NCBI GenBank assembly: GCA_031259655.1
Contig: JAIRLF010000251.1
Span: 1 to 6,019 of the forward strand
DNA length: 6,019 nucleotides
Direction: 5' to 3'
Source: Prevotellaceae bacterium
GTDB taxonomy: Bacteria; Bacteroidota; Bacteroidia; Bacteroidales; UBA932
The notes under the pieces are model-generated. The model saw only the letters and a program-made list of their open reading frames with translations. It had not been told where the DNA came from and did not search any database. The number at the start of each line of letters is the position of its first letter. Positions within the stretch are counted from its first letter, which is position 1. Below, in pieces: positions 1 through 6,019 of the stretch. The position numbers and the translations under genes were made by a program.

Positions 1-1607
1 GATTCTCCCGGAGTATAAGCTCCATAATTGTCTTCGTTGGGCATATTCTCGTTACGTTGAGCTTCGCTCACAGGAACGATAAACCTTTGCGGCAGTACCC
101 TGCAATTACCTGCATCCGTGTATGGGAAATACAAGTCGTTGGGGTATCCCGTACGGCGCAGAGTGTTCCATGTTTCGGTGGAATTGAAAATAGCGCAGTG
201 CAACCACAACTGTTCATAAACGAGTTTCAGTTTGTTTGATCCGTTATCCCACAGACGTGCCGCGAACTCATTGATTCGAGCGTCGGTCCAGTACGACATA
301 TCCACAACAGGGCTGCGTGTTGCCGCTTCGCCCGCCGCATCCGATTCGGCATTGATTTTCGCAAACATCTTTACCGACTCGTAAACGCCGCGTATAAATT
401 CGGCTCTTGCTTCTCCGCTGACGCCAAATCGAAGAATAGCCTCCGCTTTGTAGAACGCAATTTCCGAAGCTGTGATAACATAAGAATTTATCTTGCGGTT
501 ATCTCTGAACGAACGTTCGTTAACGAAAGAGTATTGTTTTATACCGTCAACACCGCTAACATTCGTAGCAATATCCGCTGCTTTGTCGTGAGTGTTGATG
601 CCAACATACAATCCGCCTTTCGGTCCGCCCTGTACGGGGTCATAAAACAGAGGTAGACGCGGGTCGTCATTTTCAGGCGTATAAAGCCCGTCGCCGTTCA
701 GGTCTAAGCGGTCGATACGCGCTTTGGAAGCCGTATTTCGCGAATGCCATTGAGCGTAATTGTCGTACGCTGTAATCGTGCTCCACCAGCCGTTGCCTGT
801 GCCATGCGGCGTTACCAGAATCTGGTCGTCGGCGCCGGTTACAACGGGATGCTGTCCCGGGTTGCCAAGTATTTCTTTGATTACATCTCCGCCCTTAGTT
901 TTCAGAGTGTTTTCGGGATTGGTATAGTCTTCTGCACCCGAAACTCTGATAGCAGCGCGTAAACGAAGTGAATTGACATATTTGCGCCATTTTTCCATAT
1001 TGCCGTCGTTGAGCCAGTCGGTATTTGCCGCAACCTCTCCTGCCGCCGGCAATTCGCTGTTGATAGCGCCGAGGTCATCCATAATCAACTCATAGAGTTC
1101 TTTAGTATCATCCAAATGCGCAAATACCATTTCGCCGGTAGCCGGATATAAGCCAACTTCGCTATAAGGAAGCTTGCCGAACTCGTCTAAGGTTTGCAAC
1201 ATTGTCTGATACATCACAGCCCTGCCGCACAGTTCATACGCTTTCAGCGTTTCGTCCCCGGCTTTTTCATATTCTGCTTTAAGCACCTTATACTGGGTAA
1301 CTACGCCTATATACCAGCCCCATGCAGAATACATGTATAAACCGTCGTTATAAAGTTCGTCGTCTAAACGAACTCCCCATGCCTGCGCCAGTTTCCCGAC
1401 GCCCTGGTCATGCAGCATAAACCGTCCATATCCGATTCTTAGAAATTCTCCGGCTTTCTCGAGCACTCCGGTGAAAAGTTTGTCCACCGAAGTAGTCGTT
1501 ACCTTTTCGGGGTTGAGGTATTTGTCGGTATAATCTTCTTCCGTACAGGAATTTAATGTAAACAACACTGTGCTTACCGCTAATAATAAAATAAATATCT
1601 TTTTCAT
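1..1607 (-). CDS. susD: SusD-like outer-membrane substrate-binding lipoprotein (SusD-like_2 type), 3'-truncated by window edge
   Basis: This is the surface lipoprotein partner of the upstream SusC transporter; such proteins bind the nutrient and lid the SusC barrel. The frame is open from ATG at 1607-1605 to the window edge: 535 full codons with no stop. The start gives a clean lipoprotein signal (MKKIFILLLAVSTVLFTLNSC) with the acylated cysteine at residue 21. CTEED follows, acidic like the Bacteroidota surface-export signal. Family-like motifs in order: HDQGVGKLAQAWG (about 66-78), DPRLP (315-319) with YVG (334-336), the helix TASEIAFYKAEAILR (about 379-393), and ETWNTLRRTGYP (478-489). The last two resemble the SusD-like_2 (PF12771) branch more than classic SusD_RagB. 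DLNGDG at 302-307 looks like a calcium loop. The last visible residues (YTPGE) suggest that only a few codons are missing. It lies 28 bp after the susC stop; the upstream stretch AAAAGAAAAAGAAT is A-rich without a clear Shine-Dalgarno. The symbol denotes family only; the substrate is unknown. Confidence 0.95.
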   Translation of the reverse strand, partial: MKKIFILLLAVSTVLFTLNSCTEEDYTDKYLNPEKVTTTSVDKLFTGVLEKAGEFLRIGYGRFMLHDQGVGKLAQAWGVRLDDELYNDGLYMYSAWGWYIGVVTQYKVLKAEYEKAGDETLKAYELCGRAVMYQTMLQTLDEFGKLPYSEVGLYPATGEMVFAHLDDTKELYELIMDDLGAINSELPAAGEVAANTDWLNDGNMEKWRKYVNSLRLRAAIRVSGAEDYTNPENTLKTKGGDVIKEILGNPGQHPVVTGADDQILVTPHGTGNGWWSTITAYDNYAQWHSRNTASKARIDRLDLNGDGLYTPENDDPRLPLFYDPVQGGPKGGLYVGINTHDKAADIATNVSGVDGIKQYSFVNERSFRDNRKINSYVITASEIAFYKAEAILRFGVSGEARAEFIRGVYESVKMFAKINAESDAAGEAATRSPVVDMSYWTDARINEFAARLWDNGSNKLKLVYEQLWLHCAIFNSTETWNTLRRTGYPNDLYFPYTDAGNCRVLPQRFIVPVSEAQRNENMPNEDNYGAYTPGE

Positions 1608-1635
1608 ATTCTTTTTCTTTTAAATGATTATAAAA

Positions 1636-4600
1636 TTAAAAACTTGCACGTATCGAGATACCTATGCTACGGGTAGCGGCAGTTGTAGCGCCAATATCGC
1701 CTGCACCCGTCCAATTTGTACTGGTTGACGATTCCGCATCAAAATCCTGCAAATTCTTGAACACATAGAACAGGTTACGACCAAACAATGATATATTAAA
1801 ATTGTTGCAGCCGAACTTTTTGCTCCACGACACCGGCAAACGGTAACTCAAAGCTATCTCACGACATTTCAAATATGAATTATCAAACAAATCTTCGGCA
1901 AAACTTCCCGAACCCCATGCATTATACATTGACTGATAGTAGTTTGAAGCCGGAACAATCTTGGATGTTTCCGAATATCTGGCGCCGGTTTCATCTGTAA
2001 TCGTACCGTTACTGTCGGGTTGCACGCCTGTCAAACGCACTCCGTCGTAGAAGGTTGGTCCTCCGTTAGGATTAACGCCTTCTTTGATATTGCCGAGTTG
2101 GTTAGCCCCGTCGAAATAGTAAGCTACGCCTCCATGTTCGGGGTCGCGATATTGCAAAGATTTTTCGGTGATACCGAACGCCGTACCGTAAGTATGCCAG
2201 GTTTCGAGCACCTTGCCGCCAATATTGAAGTCAAACATAAAGTCTAATGCAAGGTTTTTGTACGAAAGCGAGGATGCAATACCTCCCACAGCGTCGGGCA
2301 AGAGAGACCCGAAACTTGTCCATTCCGAATCCACCTGATAGCCTTCGTTAGTTACAACTCTCATTCCATTAACTGTTTTACGTTCATGGAGAAATATTTC
2401 TCCGGCTGTACGTCCTACATAAGAACGGACTTGTGATGCGCTGCCGACATTTCCCAATCCTGCCCTGTTGTCCAAATACGGCAACACGTCGGGCAGTTTG
2501 GTTACTTCGTTCCGGTTCATTGCGTAGTTAAAACGCAAATCCCACTGCCAGTCCTTAGTCTGTACGGGAACGACGTTTAGAGTTAATTCTACTCCATAGT
2601 TTTTCAACTCGCCCATATTTTGCCAGATTCTTTCAACACCCGAAGTTGTAGGCACGTCATACTGTAACAGCTGGTCGGTCACGCGATTGTTGTAATACGA
2701 CAGTTCAAAACCAACGCGATTTTGTAAAAATCTGCTTTCCAAACCGATTTCAAATTCGTGTTTGATTTCGGCTTTCAGATTGTCGTTACCGTAACTGCTC
2801 GGGATAGTCGAATAAAGATATCCATCGTGATTTGTCGGGTCGTACACCACATTCGCTTTGTACACATCGGGAGCATTACCCACGATACCGTACGAAATGC
2901 GAAGTTTTCCATAGTTGTACCACGACAGACTTTCTTTCAGTTGTTCGCTGAAAATATAACTTGCGTTCACCGAAGGATAAAAATACGAGTTGTTTGCCGC
3001 AGGCAACGTAGAAGTTGTCTCCTGACGTCCGGTTGCTTCCAGATATAAAGTATTGTTGTACGATACTCCTACCGAACCGAAAACCGCCGTACGCAACAGG
3101 TCGGTATATTCCATTGAGGTTTCATGCTGGGCATTACGCGAAGCATTGATATGGAACCAGTTTTCAACCGACAGTCCGTCTCTTGTTTTTACTCTCGAAG
3201 CGCGCGTTTCTTCAATACGTCCCTGTAGACCCAGACTTGCGGAAAGATTTATCTTCTCGGTAATATCTCTGTTGAACATCAACATAATATCTCCATAATA
3301 GATTTCGAAATCTTTATTGGCGATACTGTAAGCGCCTTCCGGATTATTCGGGTCTAATGCGAGAGGTCTTACCGTAGAAGCCTTCAATTCATGCGCTTCG
3401 GCGCTCAGGTCGGTCGAAACGCGTCCCCGCAAAGTCAACCCGTCGATGATTGTCCAAGTCGGAGCGACACTCGAAATAAACCGCTGATTCTTCTCATAAT
3501 AATTATTACCCATCATGGGCCACAATATATCGTTCATGATAGAGAAATTTCGAGGCAAGAAAGCAAAACTTTCGGTCGGGGTAAGCGTATTGTTCGAACT
3601 TGCATCGTAAACAACATTCCTGTATCCCAAGCTCGTCACAGTGTAATCTTTCATCAATGCCATGTCGTCGAAAGCTCCCGTCATGCCGGAGTACGAACTG
3701 AACATACCATAATTATCTCTCACACGGTTATGCACATTCTGACGGATATAGTTAGCGGTGTAATCAAGTTTTACATTTTTGGTTATATCAACGCTACCTG
3801 TCAGGTTAAAATTATGCTTTTGGTAGTCGCTGTTATACTGCGTGGGGCTATCGTCCACAAAAGTATAAGAGAACCGCATGTTCGACTTTTCTCCGCCGTG
3901 AGCTATAGCAATGTTATAGTTCTGATTGAATCCCGTACGGAAATATTCACTCCATGGAGAATCGCTGATAGCTTGATAAGGACGCACTTTGCCATCCCAG
4001 TACAGCACGGGAGAACCGTCGTATTTGGGACCAAAATAAAAGTTATTGCCATCGCCCGAATTTATTGATTTATAAGTCTGGGGGGCAGCCGTACCCCATT
4101 GATCCCAACTTTTTTCAATAAATCCTCCGGTGCTCAGTTCATAGTCGGTCATCGATGTACGAAGTTGACCGGGTCCATACACTGTTTGTACTTTCGGAGA
4201 ATAAGCAACCATATTTGCGGCAAGCGTAGCGCTGAAATCTACTTTTGTACCTGTGCCTTTAGCGCTTTTCTTCGATGTTACAAGCACCACGCCGTTAGCA
4301 GCTTCCGAGCCGTAGAGGGCGGATGCAGCGGCGCCTTTCAAAATGGAAATGCTTTCGATGTCTTCGGGGTTGATATCAATGATACCGTTACCTTGAAGAC
4401 CGCCTTCAGCCCATTGAGTGCTTCTTCTGGCTTCGTCGCTGAAGTTGTTACCGTTACGAATCGGCACGCCGTCCATAACCAATAAAGGTTGCGTATTGCC
4501 GAACAGGGAACTGATACCGCGCACGGTCACCGACACTGCTGAAGTTTGACCTCCCGGCGTTGACCTGATGCGCACTCCTGCCGCCTTTCCGTAAAGAGCG

Positions 4601-5100
4601 GTGGCAAAGTTCGGAGTTCCCACTTTGGTCAACTCGGTCGCTTTAACGGTGCTTACGGCATATCCCACAGCGCGGGATTCTTTCGTAATACCCAAACTTG
4701 TTACGACTACTTCCTCAAGTTCGGTATCTGATTTCAGCTGAACGTTTATCACAGTCTGGCTGCCTACGGAAATTTCTTGCCGGGTGTATCCGACATAAGA
4801 AAACACCAATATGGCGTCGCTGTTGGGCACGGTGATGGAGTATCTTCCATCTGCGCCGCTCACTACTCCGGTACTTGTTCCTTTGACTGCGACAGTTACA
4901 CCGGCTAACAGTTCCTCCGAATCGTCGGAGATTGTTCCGGTCACGATGAATTGTTGCGCGTTAGCATCCAAAACACCTGCATTAAATATAAGTAAAACCA
5001 TCGACAAAATAATAAACGGTCTCACTAAGAACAGGGATATATCCCTAATTTTAACATTTTTTCTACACATAGAATTAAAATTTAATAAGTATTTAAACAT
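1636..5100 (-). CDS. susC: SusC/RagA-type TonB-dependent outer-membrane transporter, complete
   Basis: This 1154-residue protein is a TonB-linked outer-membrane transporter that imports the ligand captured by its SusD partner. Domains in order: a signal peptide with a hydrophobic core about 22-44 and probable cleavage after ANA (residue 48); a carboxypeptidase-D-like beta-sandwich about 51-122 (VTGTISDD, GVTVAVKGTSTGVV, GRYSITV, FSYVGY); the linker LEEVVVTSLG (128-136 region); a plug about 140-278 with PLLVMDGVPI (205-214), INPEDIESISILKGAAASAL (243-262) and the following YGSEAANGVVLVTSK; then a long beta-barrel with alternating aromatic strands ending in ISIRASF, with a C-terminal Phe. Length is typical for SusC. 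No STN domain precedes the beta-sandwich, so trans-envelope sigma signalling is not indicated. The start at 5100 is uncertain: Met11 (5070) would also give a good signal peptide, and neither has a Shine-Dalgarno. Substrate is not deducible. The symbol denotes family only. Confidence 0.97.
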   Translation of the reverse strand: MFKYLLNFNSMCRKNVKIRDISLFLVRPFIILSMVLLIFNAGVLDANAQQFIVTGTISDDSEELLAGVTVAVKGTSTGVVSGADGRYSITVPNSDAILVFSYVGYTRQEISVGSQTVINVQLKSDTELEEVVVTSLGITKESRAVGYAVSTVKATELTKVGTPNFATALYGKAAGVRIRSTPGGQTSAVSVTVRGISSLFGNTQPLLVMDGVPIRNGNNFSDEARRSTQWAEGGLQGNGIIDINPEDIESISILKGAAASALYGSEAANGVVLVTSKKSAKGTGTKVDFSATLAANMVAYSPKVQTVYGPGQLRTSMTDYELSTGGFIEKSWDQWGTAAPQTYKSINSGDGNNFYFGPKYDGSPVLYWDGKVRPYQAISDSPWSEYFRTGFNQNYNIAIAHGGEKSNMRFSYTFVDDSPTQYNSDYQKHNFNLTGSVDITKNVKLDYTANYIRQNVHNRVRDNYGMFSSYSGMTGAFDDMALMKDYTVTSLGYRNVVYDASSNNTLTPTESFAFLPRNFSIMNDILWPMMGNNYYEKNQRFISSVAPTWTIIDGLTLRGRVSTDLSAEAHELKASTVRPLALDPNNPEGAYSIANKDFEIYYGDIMLMFNRDITEKINLSASLGLQGRIEETRASRVKTRDGLSVENWFHINASRNAQHETSMEYTDLLRTAVFGSVGVSYNNTLYLEATGRQETTSTLPAANNSYFYPSVNASYIFSEQLKESLSWYNYGKLRISYGIVGNAPDVYKANVVYDPTNHDGYLYSTIPSSYGNDNLKAEIKHEFEIGLESRFLQNRVGFELSYYNNRVTDQLLQYDVPTTSGVERIWQNMGELKNYGVELTLNVVPVQTKDWQWDLRFNYAMNRNEVTKLPDVLPYLDNRAGLGNVGSASQVRSYVGRTAGEIFLHERKTVNGMRVVTNEGYQVDSEWTSFGSLLPDAVGGIASSLSYKNLALDFMFDFNIGGKVLETWHTYGTAFGITEKSLQYRDPEHGGVAYYFDGANQLGNIKEGVNPNGGPTFYDGVRLTGVQPDSNGTITDETGARYSETSKIVPASNYYQSMYNAWGSGSFAEDLFDNSYLKCREIALSYRLPVSWSKKFGCNNFNISLFGRNLFYVFKNLQDFDAESSTSTNWTGAGDIGATTAATRSIGISIRASF

Positions 5101-5106
5101 TTTAAA

Positions 5107-5130
5107 TATAATTTATAATTTTTATAATTT
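5107..5130 (-). repeat. Three AT-only octamers just upstream of the susC start
   Basis: The plus strand carries TATAATTT at 5107-5114, 5114-5121 and 5123-5130 (AAATTATA on the minus strand), ending 6 bp before the susC ATG. The stretch up to about 5155, including an AATT-type tetramer run near 5137-5149, is almost pure A/T. An unstructured A/U-rich sequence before the start codon is usual in Bacteroidota and probably serves in place of a Shine-Dalgarno. The repeat may be simple low complexity. Confidence 0.5.
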
Positions 5131-5163
5131 ACGATTTAATTAATTAATTTTTAAATGTTCTCC

Positions 5164-5176
5164 GGCATCTTATGCC
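5164..5176 (-). promoter_or_regulatory. Short hairpin in the susC leader
   Basis: GGCAT (5164-5168) and ATGCC (5172-5176) form a perfect 5-bp stem with a 3-nt loop, about 65 nt before the susC start. No T-run follows on the minus strand, so it is not an intrinsic terminator. It may be a protein-binding or mRNA-stabilising structure, or chance. Confidence 0.3.
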
Positions 5177-5199
5177 TTAACATTATGGTCAATTTCGTT

Positions 5200-5231
5200 T
5201 TATCGCTTCATTGGCAAGCCTCCTTTTTTTT
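5200..5231 (-). promoter_or_regulatory. Strong Shine-Dalgarno plus three-codon mini-ORF (MKR) in the susC leader
   Basis: On the minus strand, eight A residues (5231-5224) precede GGAGG (5223-5219), a 7-nt spacer, and ATG AAG CGA TAA (5211-5200). A consensus Shine-Dalgarno at correct spacing stands out because neither susC nor susD has one. It could be a leader minigene or ribosome standby site about 100 nt before susC. It could also be a chance result of the A-rich tract, so confidence is low. Confidence 0.25.
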
Positions 5232-5260
5232 CGAATTGATGGTTTAACAATATGTTCATA

Positions 5261-5288
5261 CAAGATAAAACAATGTGATATAAGACAA
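5261..5288 (-). promoter_or_regulatory. Weak second promoter candidate for susC
   Basis: On the minus strand TTG (5288-5286) is followed after 18 nt by TATCTTG (5267-5261), close to the Bacteroidota TTTG / TAnnTTTG pattern but missing one T in the -7 box. Initiation near 5254 would give a leader of about 155 nt and would place transcription downstream of the terminator at 5300-5340. That would let susC be expressed independently of the upstream leader RNA. The match is imperfect. Confidence 0.25.
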
Positions 5289-5299
5289 TACGAGCGAGC

Positions 5300-5340
5300 A
5301 AAAAACAAAAAAACCGCCCACGACAGTACGTGAGACGGTT
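5300..5340 (-). terminator. Intrinsic terminator upstream of susC
   Basis: Reading the minus strand, AACCG (5340-5336) pairs with CGGTT (5316-5312) and CACG (5332-5329) pairs with CGTG (5322-5319), around a 6-nt loop. The small internal loop between them can be partly filled by G-U and G-C pairs. The stem runs directly into TTTTTTT-G-TTTTTT (5313-5300), the hallmark of a Rho-independent terminator on this strand. The plus strand has no T-run after the hairpin. No protein gene lies just upstream on the minus strand, so it must end either a small RNA or an attenuated susC leader. Confidence 0.75.
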
Positions 5341-5344
5341 AAAT

Positions 5345-5408
5345 ATAAATTTTGAATTATAAGTTCCTTGACTAAAAACAAGGGAAATTCCGATTTCCCA
5401 AAATTTAT
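5345..5408 (-). promoter_or_regulatory. Structured RNA core: 10-bp closing stem with two overlapping hairpins
   Basis: ATAAATTTTG (5345-5354) is the exact reverse complement of CAAAATTTAT (5399-5408). Inside it, GGGAAAT (5382-5388) pairs with ATTTCCC (5393-5399) around a 4-nt loop. TTCCTTG (5364-5370) can pair with CAAGGGAA (5379-5386) with one bulged G. The two inner hairpins share bases 5382-5386, so their full forms exclude each other. The first also borrows C5399 from the closing stem. Such competing stems just before a terminator resemble riboregulators, but no known riboswitch consensus is recognised. Confidence 0.45.
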
Positions 5409-5451
<43 letters not shown>

Positions 5452-5460
5452 AAATCGTGC

Positions 5461-5487
5461 CAAAGTAGTCGGATTTTACTATTTCAA
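5461..5487 (-). promoter_or_regulatory. Candidate Bacteroidota-type promoter for the leader RNA/susC
   Basis: On the minus strand TTG (5487-5485) is separated by 17 nt from TACTTTG (5467-5461). This resembles the Bacteroidota primary-sigma pattern (-33 TTTG, -7 TAnnTTTG), though the -7 box is one base short. The predicted start lies near 5455, just before the AG repeat, so repeat-length change would affect the initially transcribed region rather than the promoter spacer. Confidence 0.4.
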
Positions 5488-5563
5488 CCACTTTTTTTTC
5501 TAAAAATCTATGCAGAATCAAACACGTCATAACCTGTTTCTAAATTCTATAATTTCCATTTCA

Positions 5564-5596
5564 ATTATTACGCGCGAAAGTAATAATAATTTTTTA
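5564..5596 (+). repeat. Inverted repeat followed by T-run
   Basis: ATTATTAC (5564-5571) and GTAATAAT (5580-5587) form a perfect 8-bp stem around GCGCGAAA, followed on the plus strand by AATTTTTTA. It looks like a weak terminator but has only one G-C pair in the stem and no gene ahead of it on that strand. An operator is equally possible. Confidence 0.35.
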
Positions 5597-5675
5597 TATA
5601 ACCTGCATTTTTTTAAAATTAATTCCTTGTCATCACAGAAACAACTATCAATCATAAAAATACGGGAGTAAAAAA

Positions 5676-5703
5676 TTTTTTTCGAAATTGATTTTTTTCG
5701 AAA
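5676..5703. repeat. Pair of 12-bp direct repeats, 16-bp period
   Basis: TTTTTTTCGAAA occurs at 5676-5687 and 5692-5703, separated by TTGA. Each copy ends in the 8-bp palindrome TTTCGAAA. The spacing is about 1.5 helical turns. It may be a paired protein-binding site or a small tandem duplication in AT-rich DNA; the poly-T part makes chance similarity more likely. Confidence 0.45.
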
Positions 5704-5717
5704 ATTAGCGTGCTAAT
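5704..5717. promoter_or_regulatory. Palindrome ATTAGC-GT-GCTAAT, possible operator
   Basis: ATTAGC (5704-5709) and GCTAAT (5712-5717) are perfect inverted half-sites around a 2-bp centre. It has more G/C than its surroundings and no T-run, so it looks more like a binding site for a dimeric regulator than a terminator. It lies about 135 bp upstream of the plus-strand -7 box. No regulator gene is present in the window to pair with it. Confidence 0.3.
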
Positions 5718-5850
5718 AACAATGATTTTCTGATTTAAATACTAAATATTGGTTTTGGTACGAAACGGATATTAAACAATGACGAAAGGCGATAATTTGA
5801 AACGCACCCGAGTTTTTTGTCGTACACCGTAGTTAATTATAAAAATAAGT

Positions 5851-5858
5851 TATCTTTG
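5851..5858 (+). promoter_or_regulatory. Bacteroidota -7 promoter box (TATCTTTG) for the divergent gene
   Basis: TATCTTTG followed by CA is an exact match to the Bacteroidota TAnnTTTG -7 element. The -33 region near 5828-5832 has no TTTG, so the promoter may be weak or activator-dependent. A start near 5864 would give a leader of about 100 nt before the ATG at 5965. Confidence 0.55.
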
Positions 5859-5866
5859 CATTTTAG

Positions 5867-5890
5867 TTTATCTTGGAAAAGACAGATAAA
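5867..5890 (+). promoter_or_regulatory. Hairpin at the predicted 5' end of the divergent transcript
   Basis: TTTATCT (5867-5873) and AGATAAA (5884-5890) form a perfect 7-bp stem with a 10-nt loop, within a few bases of the start predicted from the -7 box at 5851. A 5'-terminal stem-loop can stabilise mRNA. The pairing is AU-rich and could be chance. Confidence 0.3.
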
Positions 5891-5964
5891 AAATGAGTAG
5901 AAGTATGTTATTATAAAGTTTTTACATGAGTATTGACGACAAATAATTTATTAAAAAAGTACAG

Positions 5965-6019
5965 ATGAAAAAGATATTAGCGTATATAGTAAGCATGATG
6001 GTTGTTACAGTCATAAATG
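5965..6019 (+). CDS. Start of an unidentified gene with signal-peptide-like N-terminus, truncated by window edge
   Basis: ATG at 5965 opens a frame of 18 codons that runs off the window: MKKILAYIVSMMVVTVIN. A lysine pair followed by a hydrophobic stretch is the form of a signal peptide or lipoprotein signal, so an exported product is likely. It is divergent from susC, and a canonical -7 box lies about 105 bp upstream. No clear Shine-Dalgarno precedes it (AAAAAAGTACAG), as expected in this phylum. Too little is visible to name a function. Confidence 0.6.
   Translation, partial: MKKILAYIVSMMVVTVIN

Larger units (their letters stand above)
5490..5850. other. AT-rich intergenic region without a convincing gene
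   Basis: This stretch separates the minus-strand leader from the plus-strand promoter at 5851. Both strands are rich in stops. The only reading frame noticed, 17 codons at 5779-5832 on the plus strand, lacks a ribosome-binding signal. What it does hold is short symmetric or repeated elements (listed separately at 5564, 5676 and 5704) and many A- or T-runs. It probably works as a divergent regulatory region. Confidence 0.6.

Noticed and set aside
3391..4068. A 225-codon plus-strand reading frame
   Set aside because: It lies wholly antisense to the well-supported SusC barrel, has no domain-like sequence and no promoter or ribosome-binding signal; the same applies to the shorter plus-strand frames across 57-5143.
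5779..5832. A 17-codon plus-strand frame (MTKGDNLKRTRVFCRTP)
   Set aside because: No ribosome-binding signal, and the -7 box at 5851 lies downstream of it rather than upstream.
5893..5946. Two tiny plus-strand frames (MSRSMLL at 5893-5916 and MSIDDK at 5926-5946) in the leader of the divergent gene
   Set aside because: Both are too short to distinguish from chance ATGs in AT-rich DNA, and neither has a Shine-Dalgarno or recognisable attenuation peptide composition.

Overview
The window looks like a piece of a Bacteroidota chromosome, probably Bacteroidales-like. The evidence is a tandem SusC/SusD pair, a lipoprotein signal with acidic residues after the cysteine, genes with little or no Shine-Dalgarno signal, and promoter-like sites of the Bacteroides type (TTG ... 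TAnnTTTG). The genes have moderate GC and the intergenic DNA is very AT-rich. Genus and substrate cannot be read from the sequence.

Layout, right to left on the minus strand: a long leader region (about 5490 to 5101), a complete SusC-type TonB-dependent outer-membrane transporter (5100-1636), a 28-bp gap, then a SusD-type surface lipoprotein (1607 to beyond position 1), which lacks only its last few codons. The two genes form a classic operon. SusD-type lipoproteins cap the SusC barrel and deliver bound glycan, oligosaccharide or peptide for TonB-driven uptake. The SusC has a carboxypeptidase-D-like N-terminal domain but no STN domain, so nothing suggests FecR/ECF sigma signalling through it. 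No glycoside hydrolase, sulfatase or peptidase lies in the window to reveal the substrate.

The most unusual part is the susC leader. On the minus strand, in order, it holds: a candidate promoter (5487-5461); a perfect 38-bp (AG)19 microsatellite (5447-5410) starting about 8 nt after the predicted start site; a 10-bp perfect stem (5408-5399 with 5354-5345) enclosing two hairpins that share bases; a strong intrinsic terminator (5340-5300); a second weak promoter candidate; an A8-GGAGG followed by a three-codon reading frame (ATG AAG CGA TAA); a small hairpin; and three copies of an AT-rich octamer next to the susC start. This arrangement fits either a roughly 150-nt terminated small RNA or a terminator-controlled leader with a slippage-prone repeat. 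Both readings are inferences.

From about 5490 to 5850 there is AT-rich DNA without a convincing gene but with several short repeats and palindromes. A canonical Bacteroidota -7 box (5851-5858, plus strand) appears to drive a divergent gene whose first 18 codons (5965 onward, signal-peptide-like) are cut off by the window end.
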